From positions 372,001 to 436,000 of the forward strand of contig NZ_JACNMF010000003.1 of NCBI RefSeq assembly GCF_014270105.1: a stretch of 64,000 nucleotides of DNA. Reading direction: 5' to 3'. The first letter of the stretch is position 1. Each line of letters begins with the position of its first letter. A program made the translations under genes and the position numbers. This document shows positions 33,340 to 41,844 of the stretch, piece after piece. The notes beneath the pieces were generated by a model. That model made no database searches. It saw nothing but the letters and a program-made list of their open reading frames with translations, and was not told where the DNA came from. The DNA is from Hyunsoonleella aquatilis (GTDB taxonomy: Bacteria > Bacteroidota > Bacteroidia > Flavobacteriales > Flavobacteriaceae).

Positions 33340-34431
33340 TTATTTTCTTCTTAAGGTGTAAACGTCAGTATAAGTTTGGCTCCCATCTGAATATGTTTCT
33401 GTAATTATCAAATTGCCATTGACAAAAGATACCGCAGCTTTTTCCAAAATTAACTCACCATTGGGTTCGTCATAACTGTCAGCAGGCGTAATTAAATCCT
33501 CATATTTAAATAAGACAAGGGTTAAAGTGTTGTCAGACTCATTAAAAGACCATTTCCCACTTTCCTTGATACTATAATTAAAAACTTCATCATTATAGGT
33601 GGGGCTACAATTATCGCTCGTTGCTTGGTAGTCTAGAAATTTGAATTCTTCGTTATCTGAGTATATATAATCGCCATCGCTTTCTATTTTTAATGAATTG
33701 CTTTCTGAAATAGTTTGATAATAAAACACTTCAACGTTTTCGCCATTATTACAATTGATTGTTTCCAACTCATCATCATCTGTACTGTCTATAATTTCCC
33801 ATTCACCCACTAGGGATGCATTACCTCCCCAAGCTTCAACTTCAACACAAACAGTAACAATTTGGCTTATTTGTTCTTGGCTGTTGTAAATGCATAAATC
33901 TGCGCAAAACTGCCCTGCAGGGATATCATCACCAAAATCAACATCAATTTCATAGTCCCCATCTTCTAAACTACTTCCTTTTGAGAACAAACCACCCTTT
34001 GAAGTAGCACTTCCTTTGATATTGGCCTTTTTATCAGCAACAAAGTTTGAAGAGGCCACATCAAAATAATTACCTGCCGCGTTGCCGTCTAAGTCCTTAA
34101 ATTGAAGATAAGCACCAGCCACATCGCTTTCGGTAGTCGAAAATTTCAAGTTGAATCCAGATTTCTGTTGTGCTTCTGCCACATTTGAATCCAAAGTAAG
34201 GTTTAAATTGCTATTTGGAGAAGGTGGGACACCATTATTTTTGGTAGCACCTTGGATATCAACTCCAGTTTCAAGTGCTGATGTTGAAACTGGGGTTTCT
34301 TCAGTTTGATTTTGCTGATTGGCCAATTCTTCATCACCGGAACCGCCTCCAGAATCAGAATCTGAAGAACATGAGTAAGTCATAATAGACAAAGCCATGA
34401 TCGCATACACGTATAATTTTAGGGTTTTCAT
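33340..34431 (-). CDS. Lipoprotein with C-terminal lipocalin-like domain
   Basis: The 363 residues begin with a lipoprotein signal (ALSIMTYSCSSDSDSGGGSGDEE, Cys21) followed by a Ser/Gly/Asp surface-export-like linker. A central beta region (about 70-200) follows, and then a lipocalin-like domain starting SLVGEWEIIDSTDDDELETINC and ending DVYTLRRK. The acidic stretch right after the Cys resembles the lipoprotein export signal used in Bacteroidota to reach the cell surface. The ligand is unknown. Confidence 0.75.
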   Translation of the reverse strand: MKTLKLYVYAIMALSIMTYSCSSDSDSGGGSGDEELANQQNQTEETPVSTSALETGVDIQGATKNNGVPPSPNSNLNLTLDSNVAEAQQKSGFNLKFSTTESDVAGAYLQFKDLDGNAAGNYFDVASSNFVADKKANIKGSATSKGGLFSKGSSLEDGDYEIDVDFGDDIPAGQFCADLCIYNSQEQISQIVTVCVEVEAWGGNASLVGEWEIIDSTDDDELETINCNNGENVEVFYYQTISESNSLKIESDGDYIYSDNEEFKFLDYQATSDNCSPTYNDEVFNYSIKESGKWSFNESDNTLTLVLFKYEDLITPADSYDEPNGELILEKAAVSFVNGNLIITETYSDGSQTYTDVYTLRRK

Positions 34432-34514
34432 AAGTAAAATAATTAAGGTTAATAGTATATTTTACCGACAAATAAAGTAAAATAAACGACAAAATGCAAT
34501 AAATCGGTAAGATA

Positions 34515-34700
34515 TTACTGTAAAAAGAATTTTATAGCACTAATCATTAGAATAAACCCGATAAAGGCTAAAAGCATCCAAATACTGCCTTTGTAAAACT
34601 TCTTATGTAGTTTTAAGTCTTTACGATATGTATAGCCAATAACTATTGCAAAGGCAATAAAAAAGATAATTCCAAAAATGATTTGACCTTTGCTGAACAT
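34515..34700 (-). CDS. Small two-span membrane protein (61 aa)
   Basis: From the ATG at 34700 the protein has two hydrophobic helices (GQIIFGIIFFIAFAIVIGYTY and SIWMLLAFIGFILMISAIKFFL) joined by a basic loop (RKDLKLHKKFYKG). The frame is open further upstream, but that part runs through the palindromic repeat at 34750 and is not credible. Similar short proteins are common in flavobacteria. The function is unknown. It is divergent from the pyrophosphohydrolase gene. Confidence 0.65.
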   Translation of the reverse strand: MFSKGQIIFGIIFFIAFAIVIGYTYRKDLKLHKKFYKGSIWMLLAFIGFILMISAIKFFLQ

Positions 34701-34749
34701 ATAGTTATTTTTATGCGAATTTAATAATAAAGATGAGATCCTGAAACAA

Positions 34750-34767
34750 TCCCGATAGGTATCGGGA
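34750..34767 (+). repeat. CGATAG palindrome copy 2
   Basis: TCCCGATAGGTATCGGGA sits in the 89-nt gap between two divergent genes, 22 nt before the plus-strand start. The in-frame ATG at 34772 just after it is probably repeat-derived rather than the true start. Confidence 0.75.
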
Positions 34768-34789
34768 CAGGATGACAAATTGGAAATTT

Positions 34790-35176
34790 ATGAAGAATAA
34801 AATTGATGCAGTAAAGGCATTTCATACCGCGTTTAAAATAGGGCATAGGGAAACGCCAAAAGCAGACTTGGGTCTGGCTAAAAATCAGTTGCGTTACAAG
34901 TTAATGCGCGAAGAAAATGAGGAGTATTTGGACGCGGCCAATAACAATGATTTAGTTGAAGTGGCAGATGCTTTGGGAGATATGCTATATATTTTATGTG
35001 GCACAATTATTGAACATGGGCTACAGCATAAAATAGAAGAGGTGTTTGATGAAATCCAGCGTTCCAATATGAGCAAGCTAGGGGAGGACGGTCAACCAAT
35101 TTACCGAGAGGATGGGAAAGTGCTGAAAGGACCAAATTATTTTAAGCCCAATATTGAGGTGATTTTGAGCGAATGA
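34790..35176 (+). CDS. MazG-like NTP pyrophosphohydrolase
   Basis: The 128 residues carry the all-alpha NTP-PPase metal site: REENEEYLDAANN (ExxEE) and EVADALGDMLYIL (ExxD). A C-terminal DGKVLKGPNYFKPNI motif of the short MazG-like/DR2231 group follows. These enzymes hydrolyse non-canonical or excess NTPs to NMP and pyrophosphate. The ATG at 34790 is preferred over 34772, which falls in repeat flank. It converges on ilvE across a 75-nt inverted repeat. Confidence 0.82.
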   Translation: MKNKIDAVKAFHTAFKIGHRETPKADLGLAKNQLRYKLMREENEEYLDAANNNDLVEVADALGDMLYILCGTIIEHGLQHKIEEVFDEIQRSNMSKLGEDGQPIYREDGKVLKGPNYFKPNIEVILSE

Positions 35177-35181
35177 TATGG

Positions 35182-35256
35182 GACACGAATTTCACTAATT
35201 TTCACAAATTATTAAATTGAAAGTAAAGATTAGTGCTAATTCGTGAAATTCGTGTC
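35182..35256 (+). repeat. Inverted repeat between convergent genes
   Basis: GACACGAATTTCAC (35182-35195) and GTGAAATTCGTGTC (35243-35256) are perfect 14-nt inverted arms. They form a large hairpin filling the gap between the pyrophosphohydrolase and ilvE. It may be a mobile repeat and may stop transcription from both sides. Confidence 0.6.
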
Positions 35257-35260
35257 TTTG

Positions 35261-36328
35261 TTATATTACTTTAAACCGCCATCCAAAGGGGTCTTCAGCT
35301 TTATTCGTTTGAATATCCGTAATACGTTTTTTGAGGTAATCAGCATATGGATTGTCAATTTTCGGCAAATCATAATCTATACCCTTATAACCAAAAGCGG
35401 CTATTGGAGAAACTACGGCCGCAGTTCCGGCTCCAAACATCTCCTTTAACGTACCATTCTTGGCAGCTTCTACCACTTCCGTAACAGTTAGTTTTCTAAC
35501 TTCAACAGTAATGTTTTCGCTTTCCGCTAATTGAATGATGCTTTTTCTCGTTATACCGTCCAAAATTCTATCACTTGTTGGCCCCGTAATCAATGTGTCA
35601 TTGATCCGTACAAAAATATTCATCGCACCAGCTTCTTCTATGTACTCATGTTCATGGTCGTCCGTCCAAATCACTTGCTGATAGCCCTTCTTCTTGGCCA
35701 ACTGAGTTGGATAAAACTGTCCTGCATAATTACCACCTGCTTTTGCAAAACCAACACCGCCATCCGCTGAACGCGAATAGGTCTCTTCAATCAAAACTTT
35801 TACTTCACCTGAAAAGTAGGAGCCTGAAGGTGCCGTGCAAATAATGAATTTATATTCGTCAGCAGGCGAGGCATGGAATCCATTACCCGAGGCAAAAATA
35901 AATGGTCGGATATACAAAGAGCTTCCATCCTTTTGCGGGATCCAATCTTTATCCAGTTCCAACAAAGCTTTTAGCCCGTCCATAAAATACCCTTCTGGTA
36001 ATTCTGGAATGGCCAATCGTTCGGCAGAAATATTCAGTCGCCTAGCATTATCCTCAGGTCTAAATAACCAGACAGAACCATTATCATCTTTATAGGCTTT
36101 CATCCCTTCAAAAACGGACTGCCCATAGTGGAAAATTTTGGCTGATGGATCTAAAGTCAAGGGCTGATAAGGCATAATTTTAGGCGCGTGCCACTTCCCA
36201 TCCTTATAATCGCACACCAGCATATGATCTGAAAATACGCTTCCGAATTTCAAATCGTCAAAATCTACATCATGTATTTTTGTGGATTTTGTTTTTATAA
36301 CCTCGATATCCTTGATTATAGTACTCAT
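35261..36328 (-). CDS. ilvE: Branched-chain amino acid aminotransferase
   Basis: The 355 residues form a fold-type IV PLP enzyme of the longer eukaryotic-like BCAT group: SVFEGMKAYKD, SLYIRPFIFAS, the PLP lysine in FAKAGGNYAGQFYPT, EEAGAMNIFV and a C-terminal GTAAVVSPI. It transfers amino groups between Leu/Ile/Val and 2-oxoglutarate, in synthesis or breakdown. A TAAATTTG -7 box lies on the minus strand at 36348-36355, just upstream. It is a single gene. Confidence 0.93.
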   Translation of the reverse strand: MSTIIKDIEVIKTKSTKIHDVDFDDLKFGSVFSDHMLVCDYKDGKWHAPKIMPYQPLTLDPSAKIFHYGQSVFEGMKAYKDDNGSVWLFRPEDNARRLNISAERLAIPELPEGYFMDGLKALLELDKDWIPQKDGSSLYIRPFIFASGNGFHASPADEYKFIICTAPSGSYFSGEVKVLIEETYSRSADGGVGFAKAGGNYAGQFYPTQLAKKKGYQQVIWTDDHEHEYIEEAGAMNIFVRINDTLITGPTSDRILDGITRKSIIQLAESENITVEVRKLTVTEVVEAAKNGTLKEMFGAGTAAVVSPIAAFGYKGIDYDLPKIDNPYADYLKKRITDIQTNKAEDPFGWRFKVI

Positions 36329-36420
36329 ATCTCGTTAATTTAGCCTACAAATTTATAAAATTCATTTTCAAAAAATGAGGTATCTTTACATAAATACTTT
36401 AAAATTCTGGCAATTGACTT

Positions 36421-36921
36421 ATGAGAGGATTCCTTTTGACAATTATAGCTTTTTCAGCTTTGGTGTCTTGTAAAAAACATAAAAGTACCGAAGCTTCTGA
36501 GGCAATGACTAAAGAAGTTACATATGCTTCATTTGGAAAGACCATTAAGGACAGTGATGCCATTGATTCAAATTCAATGTATCCACATTATGTGATTATG
36601 AAAGTTGGGGATAGTGTGCCTTCAAAGGTGAAAGCCAAAGTTAAGGATGTCTGCCAAGCAAAAGGCTGTTGGATGACCTTAGAGTTACCCAATGATACGG
36701 AAATGATGGTAAAGTTTAAGGACTATGGTTTTTTTGTTCCGAAAGATATCGCCGGCAAGGAAGTTATTGTGAATGGTTTGGCCTATGTTACCGAGGTTTC
36801 AGTTGATGAACAAAGGCACTACGCAGAAGACGCTGGAAAATCTTCTGAGGATATCTCGTTGATTAAAGAGTCGAAACGCACGTATTCATTTGAAGCCGAT
36901 GGTGTTCTAATTGCCCAGTAA
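36421..36921 (+). CDS. DUF4920 lipoprotein
   Basis: The 166 residues start with a lipoprotein signal (FSALVSCKK, Cys17). The DUF4920 domain follows (VTYASFGKTI, VKDVCQAKGCWMTLELPND, VKFKDYGFFVPKDIAGKEVIVNG) with the paired cysteines C-x4-C that may bind metal or form a disulfide. An OB-like fold in the envelope is likely. The function is not established. mnmD starts 2 nt after the stop, so translation of the two is probably coupled. Confidence 0.82.
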   Translation: MRGFLLTIIAFSALVSCKKHKSTEASEAMTKEVTYASFGKTIKDSDAIDSNSMYPHYVIMKVGDSVPSKVKAKVKDVCQAKGCWMTLELPNDTEMMVKFKDYGFFVPKDIAGKEVIVNGLAYVTEVSVDEQRHYAEDAGKSSEDISLIKESKRTYSFEADGVLIAQ

Positions 36922-36923
36922 TT

Positions 36924-37637
36924 TTGAAGCGTAAAATTATTAAAACTGCGGATGGTTCCACCACCATCCATTTACCAGATTGGGATGAAAGCTATCATTC
37001 CAAACATGGAGCCATTCAAGAGGCGTATCACGTTTTTATAAAACATGGGTTACATCATCTTTGTCATTCTGTCCCGAAAGCTCCCGATAGCCATCGGGAC
37101 GGGATCATTTCTGATTCTGGCAATAAAATTTCAATTCTCGAAATAGGTTTCGGTACCGGTTTGAATGCCTTTATTACCTTATTGGAGGCAGAAAAACTAA
37201 ATCTCAATATTGATTATGTAGGGGTTGAGGGCTACCCAGTTGCATTGGACGAAATCAGACTTTTAAATTATCCTTCAGAATTGAATATCGAGGATAGAAG
37301 TACTCTCTTTGAAGAAATGCACCAAATATCATGGGAATCTCAGCATCAATTGGGCAGTCATTTTAAAATTGAAAAGCAACATAAAATGTTTGATGCGATT
37401 GCCGATTTTGATAAGTTTCACCTTATTTATTTTGATGCTTTCGGTGCAAGAGTGCAACCTGAGCTATGGACGGAATCTATTTTCAAAAAAATGTACGATG
37501 CGCTTCAAAAGGGCGGTGTTTTGGTTACGTATGCTGCCAAAGGGAGCGTGAGGCGTGCCATGCAGTCTGTTGGTTTTCAGGTTGAAAAACTGCCTGGCCC
37601 TCCTGGGAAACGCGAAATGTTGAGGAGCGGTAAGTAG
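36924..37637 (+). CDS. mnmD: tRNA 5-methylaminomethyl-2-thiouridine methyltransferase MnmD-like
   Basis: The 237 residues show the MnmD/DUF752 blocks: TIHLPDWDESYHSKHGAIQEAYHVFI, the SAM motif LEIGFGTGLNAFIT and IYFDAFGARVQPELWTESIF. The C-terminal GVLVTYAAKGSVRRAMQSVGF and PGPPGKREM complete the family. It completes mnm5s2U at the tRNA wobble position. The family start (MKRKII-TADGSTT) fits only the TTG at 36924, 2 nt after the previous stop, so a non-ATG start is likely. A repeat adds about 18 residues in frame between FIKHGLHHL and ISILEIGFG. Confidence 0.88.
   Translation: MKRKIIKTADGSTTIHLPDWDESYHSKHGAIQEAYHVFIKHGLHHLCHSVPKAPDSHRDGIISDSGNKISILEIGFGTGLNAFITLLEAEKLNLNIDYVGVEGYPVALDEIRLLNYPSELNIEDRSTLFEEMHQISWESQHQLGSHFKIEKQHKMFDAIADFDKFHLIYFDAFGARVQPELWTESIFKKMYDALQKGGVLVTYAAKGSVRRAMQSVGFQVEKLPGPPGKREMLRSGK
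37062..37115 (+). repeat. CGATAG palindrome copy 3 with flanks, in frame inside mnmD
   Basis: GTCATTCTGTCCCG ... TCCCGATAGCCATCGGGA (37082-37099) ... CGGGATCATTTCTG form nested inverted arms. The insert is read as HSVPKAPDSHRDGIISDSG just ahead of the SAM-binding motif, in a loop position. Confidence 0.72.
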
Positions 37638-37787
37638 TGCTAAGTATTCATTAGGCAGTAAGTTGCGGGTGGATTTATGTTACGGTTTTCGCTCATTGGT
37701 CCTCTGTCAAGCATCAATATTCTGTTAAATCAAGCTTAAATCCTTAGCTATACGATTAAGCTTTTCGTATTTTTAATAAAAAAGAAT

Positions 37788-38693
37788 ATGCGGATATTAA
37801 TTACAGGAGCAACTGGAATGATTGGCCAAGAGATTGTGAAACTTTGCCACTCCAAAGGTTATCAAATCAACTATTTAACCACCAGAAAATCTAAGGTTTC
37901 TGATAATGAAAACTATCGTGGATTTTATTGGAACCCAAACTCAGGGGAGCTTGACACTGCATGTTTTGGTGGTGTTGATGCAATCATTCATTTAGCAGGT
38001 GCGACAATTTCCAAGCGGTGGACATCCAGTTACAAAAAAAAGGTTTTAGATAGTCGAGTGGATAGTACCCAACTACTGATTAATGCTCTAAAAGGGGAAT
38101 CTCATCAGATTAAACAGATTGTTTCTGCTAGTGCTATCGGTATATACCCGTCTTCAATGACGAATTATTACGATCAGACACACAAAGAAATAAGCGACTC
38201 ATTTTTGGGACAGGTTACAAATGCTTGGGAGAAGGCAGTTGATGGGTTTTCCCAATTGAATATTGGCATTTCAAAAGTGAGAATCGGATTGGTGCTTTCC
38301 GAAAAAGGAGGCGCATTAAAAGAGATGGCAAAACCTATCAAATATGGAGTTGGTGCGGCTTTTGGAAATGGTAAGCAGTGGCAATCCTGGATACATATTG
38401 AAGATTTGTCCAGGCTATTTGTTTTCCTGTTGGAGGAAAAACTTTCAGGTATTTACAATGGCGTTGGGCCAAATCCAGTGTCCAATAGTGAAATGACCAA
38501 AACTATAGCTAATGTCCTTAACCGACCATTATTTTTGCCAAACATCCCAAAATTTTTTATGAAATTGGTTTTGGGCGAAATGCATATTATCCTATTTGAA
38601 AGTCAGCGGGTCAGCTCAAAAAAAATCGAAAGTAGGGGCTTTGTATTTAAGTTTCATCACCTGAAGCCTGCTTTGGAGGATTTGCTGGTTTAG
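37788..38693 (+). CDS. TIGR01777/SDR39U1-family NAD(P)-dependent epimerase-like protein
   Basis: The 301 residues begin with a Rossmann motif (ITGATGMIGQEIV). The SDR39U1 blocks follow: YWNPNSGELD, DAIIHLAGATISKRWT, VSASAIGIYP (active Ser/Tyr), GLVLSEKGGALKEM and a C-terminal DUF1731 part (RPLFLPNIPKFFMKLVLGE). Members are linked to cell-division and redox functions in other bacteria (YfcH), but the substrate is unknown. It has its own upstream gap of 150 nt with no other signal. Confidence 0.87.
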   Translation: MRILITGATGMIGQEIVKLCHSKGYQINYLTTRKSKVSDNENYRGFYWNPNSGELDTACFGGVDAIIHLAGATISKRWTSSYKKKVLDSRVDSTQLLINALKGESHQIKQIVSASAIGIYPSSMTNYYDQTHKEISDSFLGQVTNAWEKAVDGFSQLNIGISKVRIGLVLSEKGGALKEMAKPIKYGVGAAFGNGKQWQSWIHIEDLSRLFVFLLEEKLSGIYNGVGPNPVSNSEMTKTIANVLNRPLFLPNIPKFFMKLVLGEMHIILFESQRVSSKKIESRGFVFKFHHLKPALEDLLV

Positions 38694-38725
38694 CACTCCA
38701 TGGGGTTTAAACCTTTTAAAATAAA

Positions 38726-39205
38726 TTACTCCAAGCCCATTTCTTCTATCATTAAATTGAAATCATACCTTAAATCCTCATGTAGTTTTTCAATGCCCTT
38801 TTTGGCCAGCTGCAATTGACGTTGATACATGTTTTGCAATTGTGTGCTTCGTTTTATGCTTGGCTTAAATTCTTTTAACTTCTCGCAGAAATAGAGTAGA
38901 AGCTCCACTTCGGTTTCTTTTTTTTGAGAATATCTAACAAACTTTTTTACATTCCGTAAAATCTTTCGGACGCTTTTTCGGATGTAATAAAAGCTATCTG
39001 TGTTAATTGTTTCAAATTCTTCATCTATAAATGTTTTAACGCTTTCAGCATATCCGCTTTCGTCATGGCTTTCAAATAATAAATAGGTGAGTAATTCCTT
39101 GTTTTCTTTTTTGAACCTTGCCAACCGTAGGCAAAGTGCTTCCAGTTCGGCTGATGAAAGTTGCTTAAGTTCTTTTTTTATTTCGACGAGGTTTACAGCT
39201 TTCAT
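38726..39205 (-). CDS. Hypothetical helical protein (159 aa)
   Basis: The gene starts at ATG 39205 (MKAVNLVEIKKELKQLSSAELEALCLRLARFKKENKELLTYLL), with a strongly helical and charged remainder (YYIRKSVRKILRNVKKFVRYSQ). No signal peptide, membrane span or enzyme motif is visible. The pattern is that of small conserved flavobacterial helical-bundle proteins of unknown function. The extra ten residues from the ATG at 39235 overlap the presumed leader. Confidence 0.62.
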   Translation of the reverse strand: MKAVNLVEIKKELKQLSSAELEALCLRLARFKKENKELLTYLLFESHDESGYAESVKTFIDEEFETINTDSFYYIRKSVRKILRNVKKFVRYSQKKETEVELLLYFCEKLKEFKPSIKRSTQLQNMYQRQLQLAKKGIEKLHEDLRYDFNLMIEEMGLE

Positions 39206-39224
39206 TTTTGCTTTTTCTAAAAAC

Positions 39225-39252
39225 AAAAACCACAACTTCAGTTATGGTTTTT
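39225..39252 (-). terminator. Intrinsic terminator of the E1 gene
   Basis: On the minus strand AAAAACCATAAC and GTTGTGGTTTTT pair over 12 bp (one G-T) with loop TGAA, followed by GTTTTTAG. It lies 25 nt beyond the E1 stop. Confidence 0.65.
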
Positions 39253-39276
39253 GATATATTGTTGTTTTTAATAAAT

Positions 39277-41688
39277 TTATCTCAATCTAGGAAAATCGGT
39301 AGGGTTTAATTCGTGCATCACTTCATAAATAGCTTCGAAAATATCTTCTGCCGAGGGTTTAGAAAAGTAGTCCCCGTCATTTCCGTAAGCCGGCCTATGC
39401 GCTTTTGCTGTTAACGTTTTTGGTGCACTATCCAGATATTGGAATGCGTTTTGTTCATTTAAAATATGATCCATAATATAGGCGGATGCACCTCCCGGAA
39501 CATCCTCGTCTATGACCATTACCCGATTGGTTTTTGCAATACTTTTTACAATATCATGATGGATGTCTAACGGCACCAAGGATTGGATGTCAATAATTTC
39601 GGTATCTATCCCAACAGCTAAAAGTTCTTTTGACGCCTGTTCCACTAGACGCAGCGTAGAGCCATAGGAAACCAACGTAATGTCAGAGCCCTCCTTAACG
39701 GTTTCGACAACACCCACTGGGGTTTTAAAATTCCCCATATTCATTGGTCGGCGCTCTTTCAATCGATAACCATTTAAGCACTCCACAATTAGTGCTGGTT
39801 CGTCACTCAGCAATAGCGTATTGTAAAAGCCTGCAGCCTTGGTCATGTTTCTTGGCACCAAAACATAAACGCCTCTGATTAAATTTAAGAGTCCCCCCAT
39901 CTGTGATCCTGAATGCCAGATACCTTCCAACCGGTGCCCACGTGTCCTAATTATCAAAGGTGCTTTTTGCATGCCTTTAGTGCGATAATGCAAGGATGCT
40001 AAGTCGTCGCTAATAACATTTAGCGCATACAATGTGTAATCCAAATATTGAATTTCGGCAATTGGGCGTAAACCTCTAAGGGCTAAACCTATGCCTTGGC
40101 CAATAATCGTTGCCTCTCGAATGCCTGCATCCGCAATTCTGGTTTCTCCGTACTTAGCTTGCAGTCCTTCCAAACCTTGGTTAACGTCGCCAATATTCCC
40201 AGTATCTTCACCAAAAACCATCAGTTCGGGATGTTTTTGAAAAAGGGCGTCGAAATTATCCCTAATGATAATTCTGCCATCTACTAATTCTGCATTGTCG
40301 TCGTAAACAGGTTGCACTTCAGTGACATGTCTTGCTGATTTATCCGTTTCGCAATATAAGTGCGAACTAAATTTCGGCTGTACCTCTTTGAAATAGTTGT
40401 CAATCCAATTTCGGAGTTTGATACTTTCATTGGATGCATCTCCTATAACATATCTTAAAACCTTTCTGGCATGTGTTAAAATATCCTTGTGCGTTGGCTC
40501 GTTTATGGATTCCAATGCATCTTTAAGTTTAGATATGAAAACCCCATTTGAACTTTTAGAAGATAGGTCAATCAATAACGAAACCAATTCGTTTCGGTTC
40601 TTTTTTATAGGTGCCAAAAATGTATTCCAAGCTTTTGTTTTGCTCTGTTTAACTTCTCTTTTGATGGTGCGTTCGATATTGGTCAGGGTTTCATTGGTAG
40701 CTATCCCACTTTCTATTATCCACTCCCGCATTTTCTTGTTACAATCAAATTCTGATTCCCATAGCAAACGCTCTCCACTTTTATAGCGCTCATGCGACCC
40801 AGAAGTAGAATGGCCTTGTGGCTGTGTTAGTTCCGTAACATGGATTAAAATAGGCACGTGTTCCTCACGGGCAATGGCTCCAGCTTCCAGATAGGTTTCC
40901 ATAATATTTGGATAATCCCAACCTTTTACGCGCAATATTTCAAAGCCTTTATTATCCTTATCCCTTTGAAAACCTTTAAGTATTTCGGAAATGTTCTCCT
41001 TTGTAGTTTGGTACTTTGCATGTACCGAAATTCCGTATTCATCGTCCCAAATACTAATCACCAAGGGGATTTGAAGTACCCCTGCTGCATTAATGGTTTC
41101 CAAAAACAAACCTTCACTTGTACTCGCATTTCCGATAGTTCCCCAAGCCACTTCATTGCCATTTACAGAAAACTTACTGGCATTGACGTTTTTGAGTTCC
41201 TTATAAACTTTGGAAGCCTGAGCCAATCCCAAAAGTCGTGGCATTTGCCCAGCAGTAGGCGAAATATCAGAGCTGGAATTGTATTGCTTGGTAAGGTCCT
41301 TCCAATTACCGTTTTCGTCAATACTATGGGTTACAAAATGCCCACCCATTTGACGGCCTGCGGACATAGGCTCCAATTTTAAATCGGTATTGGCGTAAAG
41401 GCCGGCAAAAAACTGTTCCACAGTAAGCTCCCCAATGGCCATCATAAAGGTTTGGTCTCGATAGTAGCCCGATCGCCAATCGCCCTTCTTGAAAGCTTTG
41501 GCCATTGCCAACTGTGGTACTTCCTTGCCATCACCAAAGATGCCAAACTTGGCTTTTCCAGTTAAAACCTCCCTTCGGCCCAGCAAACTACATTCACGAC
41601 TTTGCACAGCGATTTTATAATCGTTTAATACTTCTGCTTTAAAATCGTCGAATGAAATTTTGTTTTTTAAGTCCGAGGTAGGTTCCAT
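39277..41688 (-). CDS. Fused alpha/beta 2-oxoacid dehydrogenase E1 (2-oxoisovalerate type)
   Basis: The protein has 803 residues from the ATG at 41688. The N-terminal half is an E1-alpha thiamine-diphosphate domain (SAGRQMGGHFVTHS, GNASTSEGLFLETINAAG). The C-terminal half is E1-beta (LMVFGEDTGNIGDVNQGLEGLQAKYG, IADAGIREATIIGQGIGLALRGLRPIAEIQY, VLVPRNMTKAAGF). Such fusions in Bacteroidota act as the branched-chain 2-oxoacid (or possibly pyruvate) dehydrogenase E1 with separate E2/E3. The substrate is inferred. The downstream start is chosen because a strong promoter (41711-41741) would place the mRNA start about at the ATG at 41709. Confidence 0.88.
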   Translation of the reverse strand: MEPTSDLKNKISFDDFKAEVLNDYKIAVQSRECSLLGRREVLTGKAKFGIFGDGKEVPQLAMAKAFKKGDWRSGYYRDQTFMMAIGELTVEQFFAGLYANTDLKLEPMSAGRQMGGHFVTHSIDENGNWKDLTKQYNSSSDISPTAGQMPRLLGLAQASKVYKELKNVNASKFSVNGNEVAWGTIGNASTSEGLFLETINAAGVLQIPLVISIWDDEYGISVHAKYQTTKENISEILKGFQRDKDNKGFEILRVKGWDYPNIMETYLEAGAIAREEHVPILIHVTELTQPQGHSTSGSHERYKSGERLLWESEFDCNKKMREWIIESGIATNETLTNIERTIKREVKQSKTKAWNTFLAPIKKNRNELVSLLIDLSSKSSNGVFISKLKDALESINEPTHKDILTHARKVLRYVIGDASNESIKLRNWIDNYFKEVQPKFSSHLYCETDKSARHVTEVQPVYDDNAELVDGRIIIRDNFDALFQKHPELMVFGEDTGNIGDVNQGLEGLQAKYGETRIADAGIREATIIGQGIGLALRGLRPIAEIQYLDYTLYALNVISDDLASLHYRTKGMQKAPLIIRTRGHRLEGIWHSGSQMGGLLNLIRGVYVLVPRNMTKAAGFYNTLLLSDEPALIVECLNGYRLKERRPMNMGNFKTPVGVVETVKEGSDITLVSYGSTLRLVEQASKELLAVGIDTEIIDIQSLVPLDIHHDIVKSIAKTNRVMVIDEDVPGGASAYIMDHILNEQNAFQYLDSAPKTLTAKAHRPAYGNDGDYFSKPSAEDIFEAIYEVMHELNPTDFPRLR

Positions 41689-41710
41689 GTTAGGTGGTTG
41701 AAAATGCATG

Positions 41711-41741
41711 CAAATTTAAGGCTTTTTCAACTTTATTGCAA
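41711..41741 (-). promoter_or_regulatory. Promoter of the E1 gene
   Basis: On the minus strand TTG, then 20 nt, then TAAATTTG match the Bacteroidota -33/-7 consensus (TTG-N17-23-TAnnTTTG). The -7 box lies 23 nt before the ATG at 41688, which supports that start. Confidence 0.7.
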
Positions 41742-41844
41742 AATTCTGAAGTGATTTAAAACCCTGCGATTTTAAAATAACTTAGGTTTTGTTTTGAAAA
41801 TATTATGGAAAATTCAAAAAAAACAGGATAAAACATATAATAAT

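Noticed and set aside
37664-37740. Short plus-strand frame in the gap before the SDR39U1 gene (about 20 codons)
   Set aside because: Too short, with no supporting terminator, composition or paralogue.
40858-41382. Plus-strand open frame (174 codons)
   Set aside because: Antisense to the E1 gene, with no recognisable domain or start context.
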